Positions 41,778 through 49,874 of a stretch of 64,000 nucleotides of DNA are shown in pieces (within the stretch, counting starts at the first letter, position 1; every line of letters begins with the position of its first letter). The notes under the pieces are model-generated. The model made no database searches and was not told the DNA's origin. It saw nothing but the letters and a program-made list of their open reading frames with translations. Origin of the DNA: Allgaiera indica (GTDB lineage: Bacteria > Pseudomonadota > Alphaproteobacteria > Rhodobacterales > Rhodobacteraceae). The position numbers and the translations under genes were made by a program. The stretch lies in contig NZ_FNOB01000007.1 of the NCBI RefSeq assembly GCF_900106675.1, positions 1 through 64,000 on the forward strand, given 5' to 3'.

Positions 41778-43159
41778 CACACCGCCTCCTTCTCTTGGTG
41801 TCGGGTCAGCCCGCCACCGGCGAGCCAGGGTTCGAGCCATTGGGTATGGAACCGCCCGGCCTGCACCTGCGGGTCGGCGGCCAGCGCCAGATGCAGGGGG
41901 ATGGTGGTCTTCACCCCGTCGATCTTCAAACACTTCAGCGCCCCGGCCATCTTGGCGATCGCCTCGGCACGGGTCGGCGCATGGACGATCAACTTGCCCA
42001 GCAGGCTGTCGTAGAAGGGCGGGATCTGGTAGCCCTCATACAGCATGTGGTCGAAACGCAGGCCGTCGCCCTCGGGGATCTGCAGGGCGCCGACGCGGCC
42101 GGGGAAGGGCAGGAACTGGCGCGCAGGGTCCTCGGCGTTGATGCGCACCTCGATGGCGTGGCCGGTCGCGGCGATGTCTTGCTGGCGCAGCCGCAGGGGC
42201 TCTCCGCCGGCGATGCGCAGCATCTCCTCTATCAGGTCGATGCCGGTGGTCATCTCGGTCACCGGATGTTCCACCTGGATGCGGGTGTTCATCTCGATGA
42301 AGAAGAAACTGTCGGTGGCTTCCTCGTAAAGGTATTCGAGCGTCCCGGCGCCCGCGTAGCCCACCGATTTCGCCAGCGCCACCGCCGAGGCGCAAAGTGC
42401 CGCGCGCGTCTCGGGCGACAGGCAGGTGGCGCCGGCCTCTTCCCAGACCTTCTGGCGCCGGCGTTGCAGCGAACATTCGCGTTCATGGCAGTGCACCGCA
42501 TCGGTGCCGTCGCCGAGGATCTGCACCTCGATATGGCGGGGCGAGCGGACCGCGCGTTCCAGATAGATGCCGCCGTCGCCAAAGGCTGCCTCGGCCTCGG
42601 CCCGCGCCTGGGGGGCGAGGCGGCGCAAGTCGGCCTCGGTCTCGGCCACGCGGATGCCGCGCCCGCCGCCGCCGGCGGCCGCCTTGATCATCACCGGGTA
42701 ACCCACCTGGGCCGCCACTTCGACGGCGCGCTCGATATCGTCGAGCCGCCCGTCCGAGCCCGGCACCACCGGCACCCCGGCCAGGATCGCGGCCGAGCGC
42801 GCGGCCACCTTGTCGCCCATCGCGTCGATGATCTCGGCCGCCGGGCCGACGAAGGCCATGCCGGCGGCACGCACCGCGCGGGCGAAGTCGGCGCTTTCGG
42901 CCAGGAAACCATAGCCAGGATGCACCGCGTCGGCGCCGGCCTTTCGGGCGGCGGCAACCACGGCGGGGATGTTCAGATAGCTGTCGGCCGCCTTGGCCGG
43001 CCCGATGCAGACCGCGCGGTCGGCCAGCCGCACCGCCAGCATGTCGGCGTCGGCCTCGGAATGGGCCTGGATCGTCTCGATCCCCAGCGCGCGGGCGGCC
43101 CGGATGATCCGCACCGCGATTTCGCCGCGATTGGCGATGAAAAGGCTGCGGATCGGCAT
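41777..43159 (-). CDS. accC: Biotin carboxylase
   Basis: A 460-residue biotin carboxylase: SLFIANRGEIAVRIIRAARA, HPGYGFLAESADFARA, the ATP-grasp loop KAAAGGGGRGIRVAE, HIEVQILGDG, and FIEMNTRIQVEHPVTEMTTG with the catalytic region. It carboxylates the biotin on the small carrier protein encoded just upstream. This is a paralogue of the fatty-acid-synthesis enzyme embedded in a pxp operon, not the housekeeping gene by context. Confidence 0.9.
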   Translation of the reverse strand: MPIRSLFIANRGEIAVRIIRAARALGIETIQAHSEADADMLAVRLADRAVCIGPAKAADSYLNIPAVVAAARKAGADAVHPGYGFLAESADFARAVRAAGMAFVGPAAEIIDAMGDKVAARSAAILAGVPVVPGSDGRLDDIERAVEVAAQVGYPVMIKAAAGGGGRGIRVAETEADLRRLAPQARAEAEAAFGDGGIYLERAVRSPRHIEVQILGDGTDAVHCHERECSLQRRRQKVWEEAGATCLSPETRAALCASAVALAKSVGYAGAGTLEYLYEEATDSFFFIEMNTRIQVEHPVTEMTTGIDLIEEMLRIAGGEPLRLRQQDIAATGHAIEVRINAEDPARQFLPFPGRVGALQIPEGDGLRFDHMLYEGYQIPPFYDSLLGKLIVHAPTRAEAIAKMAGALKCLKIDGVKTTIPLHLALAADPQVQAGRFHTQWLEPWLAGGGLTRHQEKEAV

Positions 43160-43160
43160 C

Positions 43161-43394
43161 CTATTCCACCTTCGCCAGCGTGTCGCCCGCCTGCACGGGG
43201 GAGGAGTCTTGCGCGACATAGCCCGCAAAGCTGCCCGCGACCTCGGCCTTGACCTCGATGAAGGTCTTCATCACCTCGACCAGGCCGATGGTGTCATCCG
43301 GCGCCACCGCGTCGCCATTTGCCTTGAAAGGCGGCTGGTCGGGGGCGGGCTTGTGATAGAAGGTGCCGGGCAGGGGCGACGGGATCTCTTTCAT
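43161..43394 (-). CDS. accB: Biotin carboxyl carrier protein, short
   Basis: A 77-residue biotinyl domain: FYHKPAPDQPPFKANGDAVA, then the biotin site VEVMKTFIEV (Lys in EVMK) and SSPVQAGDTLAKVE. It lacks the N-terminal extension of housekeeping AccB, as is common for pxp-linked carriers. The ATG at 43394 has a perfect AAGGAGG site 6 bases upstream, which decides the start over an upstream ATG at 43421. It lies 1 base from accC. Confidence 0.88.
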   Translation of the reverse strand: MKEIPSPLPGTFYHKPAPDQPPFKANGDAVAPDDTIGLVEVMKTFIEVKAEVAGSFAGYVAQDSSPVQAGDTLAKVE

Positions 43395-43417
43395 GGTGGC
43401 CTCCTTGTTGGAATTTG

Positions 43418-44191
43418 TCATTGTACCACGTTCGCCGCCGGGGCGATGGTAATGCCGTTCTCTGTCAGGGTGGCGCGGATCGCGGTGCCTATCTCCAGCG
43501 CGCCGGGCGTGTCGGAATGGAAGCAGATCGATTCAAACGGGATCTCGATCGCGTTGCCGGAGACCGTCTCGACCGTGCCCTCGCGGCATGCGCGCAGGCA
43601 TTTGTCCGCGACGGCCTGCGGATCCGGGCGTGATACCTTGCGCGCGAAAACGATCGAGCCGCTGTCGTCATAGTCGCGGTCGGCGTAGAATTCGCGCACA
43701 ATGCCATGGCCCGCCGCGCGCGCGGCCCGTTCGGTCTGCGACCCCGCCATGCAGAAGATCAGCGCATCGGGGCAGGTGCGGGCCAGCGCATCGACCAGCG
43801 CCTCGGACAGTGCCGCGTTGGCGGCGGCCTCCATGTAAAGCGCGCCGTGCAGCTTGACATGCTGCAGCCCCAGCCCGTAGCGGCGGCCGAATTCACGCAG
43901 CGCGCCAACCTGATAGAGGACGTCGTTGATCAATTCGTCGGGCCGCGCGGCGATGGTGCGGCGGCCGAAGCCCTGCAGATCGCGATAGCCCGGATGGGCG
44001 CCGATGCCGACGCCGAATTCCTTCGCCAACCGCGCCACCCGGTCCATCGAATTCGGATCGCCCGCATGAAATCCGGTGGCGATGTTGGCCGAGGAAATCA
44101 GCGCCATCAGCGCCTCGTCCGGGGCCTCGGACAACACCCATTGACCGAAGCCCTCGCCCATGTCGCAATTCAGGTCGACCATCGTGATCAT
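43418..44191 (-). CDS. pxpA: 5-oxoprolinase subunit A (LamB/YcsF family)
   Basis: A 257-residue LamB/YcsF protein: [15 protein letters not shown] start, [37 protein letters not shown] and [12 protein letters not shown]. It is the hydrolase-like subunit of ATP-dependent 5-oxoprolinase and heads the operon pxpA-accB-accC-pxpB-pxpC. The start is 44191 or 44182; neither has a clear ribosome binding site. The upstream gap carries a LysR-type palindrome. Confidence 0.9.
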   Translation of the reverse strand: MITMVDLNCDMGEGFGQWVLSEAPDEALMALISSANIATGFHAGDPNSMDRVARLAKEFGVGIGAHPGYRDLQGFGRRTIAARPDELINDVLYQVGALREFGRRYGLGLQHVKLHGALYMEAAANAALSEALVDALARTCPDALIFCMAGSQTERAARAAGHGIVREFYADRDYDDSGSIVFARKVSRPDPQAVADKCLRACREGTVETVSGNAIEIPFESICFHSDTPGALEIGTAIRATLTENGITIAPAANVVQ

Positions 44192-44275
44192 GCGTCTAAT
44201 GCCTTGCCATCCCTCTGTCCCCATCAGGTTTCGCGAGGGCGAAGCGTTTGTAAATTAGCATTTTTGAAACTAACA

Positions 44276-44294
44276 TTATCGGATATTCCGATAA
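44276..44294. promoter_or_regulatory. LysR-type operator palindrome (T-N11-A)
   Basis: The perfect dyad TTATCGGA-TAT-TCCGATAA lies midway between the divergent pxpA and lysR genes. It contains the T-N11-A core expected for LysR-family binding sites. A TATAAT -10-like hexamer follows at 44326-44331 toward the lysR gene. Confidence 0.7.
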
Positions 44295-44409
44295 CCAAGG
44301 CAGATCGGTTGAAACTTGAAGTGTCTATAATTCAACAGGTTGGCCGGCAGTGCCCGGTATCGTCGCAGCGCCGGCCTGCCTGTTTTCCGCGCGGATTTCG
44401 AGGAAACCG

Positions 44410-45330
44410 ATGAACATTCGCCAGATTCGCTATTACGTCGCCACCGCCGAAACCGGGCAGGTCAGCCGGGCCGCGCTGGCTATGAACATCTCGCAAAGCT
44501 CTATCACCGCGGCGATCAAGGAACTGGAGGCCGAGTTCAACACCGCGCTGTTCGATCGCACCGGACACGGGATGGAGCTGACCGCCGAAGGGCGTGAATT
44601 GCTGGGCTCGTGCTACGAGGTGCTGCAAAAGCTCGAAGAAGCCCAGCAACTGACGCGGCGCACCCGCACCAGGGGCGGCAAGATCAGCATCGCCGCGACC
44701 TATACGGTGATCGGGTATTTCCTGCCCTACCACCTGGATCGGCTGCGGCGCTTTTACCCGGCGCTGGATGTTCATGTGCACGAATTGACCCGAGAGGCGA
44801 TCGAGGAGGGGCTGGCCACCGATCGCTACGATCTGGCGATCATGCTGACCTCGAACACCGCCAACCCGGCGCTGCATGTCGAGACGTTGCTGCGCTCGGC
44901 CCGGCGTCTGTGGCTGCCCAACGGCCATCCGCTGAGCCAGCGCGACGATATCGATTTCGGCGATATCGCGCGCGAACCCTATATCATGCTGACCATCGAC
45001 GAGGCGGCGCATACCTCGATGCGGTATTGGAGCACGACCCGGCACCGGCCCAGGGTGCATCTGCGCACCTCCTCGGTCGAGGCGGTGCGTTCGATGGTGG
45101 CGAACGGCTCGGGGGTGACGATCCTGTCCGACATGGTCTATCGCCCCTGGTCGCTGGAGGGGCGGCGGATCCTGACCATGGTGCCGAAGAACCCGATCCC
45201 GACGATGGACGTGGGCCTGGCCTGGGGCCGCCACCGAGCGCCAAGCCCGGCGGCGGAAAGCCTGATCGGCTATTTCCGGCAGCTGTTCCTGACACCGCAG
45301 AACCAGGTGATGGGCCATCCCAGCCGCTAG
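44410..45330 (+). CDS. LysR-family transcriptional regulator
   Basis: A 306-residue LysR regulator: N-terminal helix-turn-helix IRQIRYYVATAETGQVSRAA and NISQSSITAAIKELEAEFN, then a substrate-binding-like effector domain from about residue 90. It is divergent from pxpA, with a palindrome between, so it very likely controls the pxp-transporter operon. The start ATG 44410 gives the canonical MNIRQIRYYV N-terminus. Confidence 0.9.
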   Translation: MNIRQIRYYVATAETGQVSRAALAMNISQSSITAAIKELEAEFNTALFDRTGHGMELTAEGRELLGSCYEVLQKLEEAQQLTRRTRTRGGKISIAATYTVIGYFLPYHLDRLRRFYPALDVHVHELTREAIEEGLATDRYDLAIMLTSNTANPALHVETLLRSARRLWLPNGHPLSQRDDIDFGDIAREPYIMLTIDEAAHTSMRYWSTTRHRPRVHLRTSSVEAVRSMVANGSGVTILSDMVYRPWSLEGRRILTMVPKNPIPTMDVGLAWGRHRAPSPAAESLIGYFRQLFLTPQNQVMGHPSR

Positions 45331-45359
45331 CGGCCGGGGTGGCGCCGGGGCCGGGCCGC

Positions 45360-45430
45360 CCGCACCGGACAGTCCCGCGCCAGACCGTCCGCACCGGACA
45401 GTCCGCACCGGACAGTCCGCGCCAGACCGC
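45360..45430. repeat. Five-unit 14-bp tandem repeat
   Basis: Five head-to-tail units in the gap between the convergent lysR gene and ABC ATPase gene. Units 1, 3 and 4 are CCGCACCGGACAGT, and units 2 and 5 are CCGCGCCAGACCGT/C. The first unit carries one extra C. The two-type order is A-B-A-A-B. Confidence 0.9.
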
Positions 45431-45444
45431 GCGGGTCGGGGGTA

Positions 45445-46518
45445 TCAGCCTTCGCGCGCGGCCGGCAGCACCTGGGCGCGGTCGGCGTTCCAGTCGACGG
45501 CGATCTCGGTGCCGGCGGGGAAATCGCCGGCCTCGGGCGTGGCCAGGTCGGCGAAGATATCCGCGCCGTTGGCAAGCCGTACCGTGACCCGCGTCATCGC
45601 GCCCATGAAGGTATGGGTCCGCACCGTGCCACGCCGGGCCATGGTCTGCTGCGCCGTCTGCGCGGCGGGAAGCAGGCGCACGTCCTCTGGGCGCAGGTAG
45701 ATCGACACCGCGGTGCCTGCGGCCAGCCCCCGCGCGGCCGGGGCGGCGAAGGTTTCGGCCTCGACCCGCACCATGCCGGCGTCGACCACCGTGGCGCTGA
45801 GGCAGCTGGAAACCCCGATGAAACCCGCCACGAAGGGCGTCGCCGGGCGCTGATAGATCGCATGGGGGCTGTCGAACTGGTCGATCTGTCCCCGGTTCAT
45901 CACCGCGACCCGGTCCGAGATCGACAGCGCCTCTTCCTGGTCGTGGGTGACGAAGATCGTGGTCACGCCGGTTTCCTCGTGGATGCGGCGGATCTCGTCG
46001 CGCAGCTGCACCCGCACGCGGGCGTCGAGCGCCGAGAGCGGCTCGTCCAGCAGCAGCAGGTCGGGGCGGATCGCCAGCGCCCGTGCCAGCGCGACGCGCT
46101 GCTGCTGGCCGCCCGACAGCTGGTGGGGGTACTTGTGGGCAAAGGCCGAAAGCCCCACCATTTCAAGCAGTTCCCCGACCCGGCTTTGGCGGCCGCTCTT
46201 TTCCGTGTGACGCACCTGCAGGCCGAAGGCCACGTTGTCGGCCGCGTTCATGTTGGGAAACAGCGAATAGGCCTGGAACACCATGCCCATGTTGCGCTTG
46301 TTGGGCGGCATCGGCGAGATGTCCTTGCCGTCCAGCAGCACGGCGCCGGAATCGGCGGTCTCCAGCCCCGCGATGATGCGCAGAAGCGTGGTCTTGCCGC
46401 AGCCCGAGGGGCCCAGCAGGGTGACCAATTCCCCCTCGTCGAAGTCCAGCCCGGCGTCGCGCAGCACATGCTGGGCGCCGTAGGATTTGTTGACGTCACG
46501 AATTTCCAAGCGGGCCAT
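45445..46518 (-). CDS. ABC transporter ATP-binding protein, PotA/FbpC type
   Basis: A 357-residue ATPase: Walker A GPSGCGKTT, Q-loop MVFQAYSLFPNM, signature QLSGGQQQRVALARAL, Walker B LLLLDEPLSALDARVR, and a C-terminal TOBE domain (SIYLRPEDVRLLP). It energises an importer with two permeases and a binding protein in the order SBP-permease-permease-ATPase. It overlaps the preceding permease by one base. The substrate class (polyamine, iron or phosphonate) is open. Confidence 0.87.
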   Translation of the reverse strand: MARLEIRDVNKSYGAQHVLRDAGLDFDEGELVTLLGPSGCGKTTLLRIIAGLETADSGAVLLDGKDISPMPPNKRNMGMVFQAYSLFPNMNAADNVAFGLQVRHTEKSGRQSRVGELLEMVGLSAFAHKYPHQLSGGQQQRVALARALAIRPDLLLLDEPLSALDARVRVQLRDEIRRIHEETGVTTIFVTHDQEEALSISDRVAVMNRGQIDQFDSPHAIYQRPATPFVAGFIGVSSCLSATVVDAGMVRVEAETFAAPAARGLAAGTAVSIYLRPEDVRLLPAAQTAQQTMARRGTVRTHTFMGAMTRVTVRLANGADIFADLATPEAGDFPAGTEIAVDWNADRAQVLPAAREG

Positions 46519-47387
46519 CAGCCGACGCCTCCCGTACGAACTTGTCCCCGGCCGCCCCCTGCGAGGATGCCGAGCATGCCGAGCCAGGTCACGAAGAACG
46601 AGAACAGCGACAGCGCCGCCGCCTCGGTGCCGTTCACCTGGCCGATATAGTTGATGTAGACCGCGAAGGTGTTGAACAGCAGGATGTTGGCGAAGACGAA
46701 TTCGCCCAGCACGATCGCGAAGGTCAGAAGTGTCGCACCAAGGATCGCGGTGCGCAGGTTGGGGATGATCACGCGGGTGAAGATCTGCGACCAGCTGGCG
46801 CCCAGGCTTAGCGCGGCCTGGGTCAGCGTCGAGACATCCAGAGCGCTGATGCCCACGTCAAGTGCCCGGTAGCTGTAGGGCAGCGACAGGATCACATAGC
46901 CGATCACCATGAATTCGGGCCGCGACACGAACCAGATCGGCATCGCCAGCGGTGCGCCGGGCACCGAATAAAGGCCGGTCAGGCCCTGGATCAGCGCGAT
47001 CGGCGGGATCACGAAGGGCATGACCGAGATGACTTCCAGCACCGGGCGCAGCCAGGGCGCGCGCAGCCGCACGAACAGCACCGTCGGGATCAGCAGCGCC
47101 AGCGAGATCACCACCGTGTAGATCGCCAGCTTCACCGACAGGCCCAGCGAGGCCCAGACCTCGGGGGTCTTCACCAGCGCGACATAGTTCGTCAGGTTGT
47201 AGCGGTCGCCGCCGGCCCAGAGGCTGAAGATCGCCGTGCCCAGCAGCGGCAGCAGGAAGAAGGCGGCGACGATCGCGATCCAGATCACCGACAACAGTTT
47301 CGGCCGGCGCCGCGCGCGCCCCGGGGGCGGCGGCGGGGCTGGGGTGGCGGTCTCGGCGCCGGGGGGGAATGCTATCGCTTCTGCCAT
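46518..47387 (-). CDS. ABC transporter permease, PotC/FbpB-like
   Basis: A 289-residue inner-membrane permease with an N-terminal proline-rich cytoplasmic segment (ATPAPPPPPGRARRRPK), six hydrophobic helices and the EAA-like loop ALSLGASWSQIFTRVIIPNL. It pairs with the permease at 47372, with which it overlaps 16 bases. I chose ATG 47387 (MAEAIAFPPGAET). Confidence 0.85.
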   Translation of the reverse strand: MAEAIAFPPGAETATPAPPPPPGRARRRPKLLSVIWIAIVAAFFLLPLLGTAIFSLWAGGDRYNLTNYVALVKTPEVWASLGLSVKLAIYTVVISLALLIPTVLFVRLRAPWLRPVLEVISVMPFVIPPIALIQGLTGLYSVPGAPLAMPIWFVSRPEFMVIGYVILSLPYSYRALDVGISALDVSTLTQAALSLGASWSQIFTRVIIPNLRTAILGATLLTFAIVLGEFVFANILLFNTFAVYINYIGQVNGTEAAALSLFSFFVTWLGMLGILAGGGRGQVRTGGVG

Positions 47388-48277
47388 CGGCCCGTCCAAC
47401 GTTGCAAGAGAGTGTAAAGCGTCATCGCCGCGCCCATGACCACGATCATGCCCAGCGACAGGGCGTTGCCCAGCTGCGGATCGGCGATCACGTTGCCCGA
47501 CATCAGGTTGCCGATCTCGATCGGCACCAGCGGCACCAGCCCCGAAGTCAGCGCGTAAGGCGTGGCATAGGAGGCAAAGGCATTGCCGAACAGCAGGATG
47601 AACGAGGCAAGCACCGAGGGCGTCAGGATCGGGATGCCGACATGGCGCCAGTAGTGCCAGCCATTGCCGCCCAGCCCCATCGCGGCCTCGCGCCATTCGC
47701 GGCGCATGCCCTGCAGGGCGGGGGTGATGATGATCACCATCAACGGGATCTGGAAATAGAGGTAGGTCAGCACCAGCCCCCAGAACGAGAACAGCGAAAA
47801 GCCCGCGCCATAGATGTCGATCCCCAGCGCCTTGAGCCAAAGCGTCAGCATGCCCTGCGTGCCCAGCGTCGAGATGAAGGCGAAAGCCAGCGGGATGCCG
47901 GCGAAGTTGGCCGCCACCCCCGAGAATGAGTTGACCGCATTGCGCAGCCATCCGGGCGTGCTTTGGCGTTGGATCTGATAGGCGGTCAGCAGCCCCGCGA
48001 CTACCCCGATCAGCGCCGTCACCGCCGACAGCGCGGCGGTTGTGACATAGGCCTTGGCGTAGAAGCGGCCAAACAGCTGATCGACGTATTGGGTGGTGAA
48101 ATCGCCCGACGAGGAGCGGAAGGCCTGGAACAGGATCGACAGCGCCGGCCCGGCCAGGAAGGCCAGGACGTAGATGAAGAACAACCCGATGAAGAAAACG
48201 GGCAGCGCGCCGGCAAGGCCGGCGCGCTGCTTCGGTCGGCGGCGCAGGGCGCCGCCGGCTGTGGCAAGATCCGTCAC
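47372..48277 (-). CDS. ABC transporter permease, PotB-like
   Basis: A 301-residue permease with a GTG start at 48277, one base after the binding-protein stop. It has six or more hydrophobic helices and the EAA loop AAMGLGGNGWHYWRHVGIPI. The first 25 codons contain a perfect 13-bp inverted repeat that would fold in the mRNA. No later start is available in frame, so the hairpin lies in coding sequence. Confidence 0.85.
   Translation of the reverse strand: MTDLATAGGALRRRPKQRAGLAGALPVFFIGLFFIYVLAFLAGPALSILFQAFRSSSGDFTTQYVDQLFGRFYAKAYVTTAALSAVTALIGVVAGLLTAYQIQRQSTPGWLRNAVNSFSGVAANFAGIPLAFAFISTLGTQGMLTLWLKALGIDIYGAGFSLFSFWGLVLTYLYFQIPLMVIIITPALQGMRREWREAAMGLGGNGWHYWRHVGIPILTPSVLASFILLFGNAFASYATPYALTSGLVPLVPIEIGNLMSGNVIADPQLGNALSLGMIVVMGAAMTLYTLLQRWTGRWQKR
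48203..48231 (-). other. 13-bp hairpin inside the start of the permease gene
   Basis: GCAGCGCGCCGGC-AAG-GCCGGCGCGCTGC, a perfect stem with a 3-base loop, 48 bases after the binding-protein stop and within permease codons 16-25. It may protect the upstream binding-protein mRNA or slow permease translation. Confidence 0.6.
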
Positions 48278-48278
48278 G

Positions 48279-49373
48279 TTACTGGCCGACCATCGACTGC
48301 CAGTTTTCCTGCAGCACCTTCTGCGCCGCTTTCTGCTGCGCCTGGGTCGGGAACTTCACATCGGTGTAGAACTTCGACGGCGGCATCTTGGCTTCCAGAT
48401 CGGCCGGGATCTTGCCGCGCTTGGCCAGATCGTTGAACCGCGCCGGGTGCGCATAGCCTTCCAGATAGATCAGCTGGCCTTCGTCGGAATAGACGAATTC
48501 CTCCCACAGCTTGGCGGCTTCGGGGTTGGCCGCGAAGGCGCTGATTGCCTGGGCGTAGAAGTTGCCGAACACGCCGTCGGCGGGCACGACCACCTCGATC
48601 GGGGCCTTGCCGGCGAACTTGTCGCGGTAGCCCAGGTTCAGGTAGTCCCAGTTGATCGCGATCGGGGTCTGGCCCGATTCCAGCGTCGCCGGGGTCACGC
48701 CGACCGGGATGAAGTTGCCCGACTTGGCGAGCTTGGCGAAGAACTCGACGCCCGGCTTGATGTTGTCAAGCGAACCGCCGTTGCCCAGCGCCGCCGCGAA
48801 GACGCCGCCGAAGGCCGCGCCGGCGCTCAGCGGGTTGCCGTTCAGCGCGATCATGTTCTTGTATTCGGGCTTCAGCAGGTCGGCCCAGGTCTGCGGGACG
48901 TTCTTCACCACCTTGGTGTTCACGCCGAAGGACACGACGCCGAAGTAGTCGCCGTACCAGTAGCCGTCCTTGTCCTTCATCGAATCGGGGATCGTGTCCC
49001 AGGTCGAGACCTTGTAGGGCTTGAACAGCTTCTGCGACTGGCCGATCAGCGCGAAGGACGGGCCGACGTCGACCACGTCCACGGCGCGGTCCTGGCCGCG
49101 GGTCGACTTGACCGCCTGCAGTTCCTGCGCCGACGAGGCGTTGGGCGAGGCGTTGTTGATGGTGATGCCGTATTTCTCGGTGAAGGCCTTCATCATCTTG
49201 CCGTAGTTGGCCCAATCGGGCGGCAGGGCGATGGTGTTCAGCTTGCCTTCCTTCTTCGCGGCGGCGATCAGGTCATCCATGCCCTCCGCCAGCGCGATAC
49301 CGGGCAGAGCGGACATGACGCCAAGCGCGGCGCTGCCCTTGAGGATGGAACGACGGGTGATTTGCGATGCCAT
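48279..49373 (-). CDS. ABC transporter substrate-binding protein, family 1, Tat signal
   Basis: A 364-residue extracellular solute-binding protein. The twin-arginine signal is SQITRRSILKGSAALG, cleaved near IALAEG. The mature part starts MDDLIAAAKKEGKLNTIALP and has the AfuA/PotD-like core DVVDVGPSFALIGQSQKLFK and YWYGDYFGVVSFGVNTKVV. It is first in the operon with two permeases and an ATPase. The ligand cannot be named. The next gene, a histidine kinase, is divergent. Confidence 0.85.
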   Translation of the reverse strand: MASQITRRSILKGSAALGVMSALPGIALAEGMDDLIAAAKKEGKLNTIALPPDWANYGKMMKAFTEKYGITINNASPNASSAQELQAVKSTRGQDRAVDVVDVGPSFALIGQSQKLFKPYKVSTWDTIPDSMKDKDGYWYGDYFGVVSFGVNTKVVKNVPQTWADLLKPEYKNMIALNGNPLSAGAAFGGVFAAALGNGGSLDNIKPGVEFFAKLAKSGNFIPVGVTPATLESGQTPIAINWDYLNLGYRDKFAGKAPIEVVVPADGVFGNFYAQAISAFAANPEAAKLWEEFVYSDEGQLIYLEGYAHPARFNDLAKRGKIPADLEAKMPPSKFYTDVKFPTQAQQKAAQKVLQENWQSMVGQ

Positions 49374-49804
49374 GGATTACTCCCTTTTCGGCGTGATCGC
49401 GCCTCCTTGGCACGGGTTGTTAACAGTGAAATGACAGCAGGCACCAATTACCGGATCAGAGCACATTTTCACCCGGAGGGTGAGCGCCGCTCTGACCGAC
49501 GCTCCGGTACCTGGCCGCGGGGCGCCTGGATCGGCGGCGCGACGCAGGGTCGCGGGGCGGCGCGCAGCCGATCGCAGGCAGCTTCCCCCGGTGGTTCCGC
49601 TCTGGCAAGAGAAATATTGGATATGCCGATCCGCCGCCCGGACGGGCGGGGGCGGGGCAGGTTTGGCAAGGGGGCTCGCGGGGCGGGCGCGGCGGCGGTC
49701 GGATCCGGGCCGGGCCCGGGGCAAGCCCGGGGTCGGCGCCCCGGCCGGCGGGCGATCGCCGCCGGGGCCATGCGGGGCCTGCCGGTCGGAAATTTCGACT
49801 TTTA

Positions 49805-49832
49805 TTGACGCAATTTGGGTGTTGGGTATTGT
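49805..49832 (+). promoter_or_regulatory. Putative promoter of the histidine kinase gene
   Basis: TTGACG, a 16-base spacer, then TATTGT, ending 24-42 bases before the candidate starts. The rest of the 49374-49856 gap is very GC-rich and holds small inverted repeats but no recognised feature. Confidence 0.45.
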
Positions 49833-49874
49833 GACGCGGCCAACCTACCCCTGTGCATGCGCGATCGGACAGTG

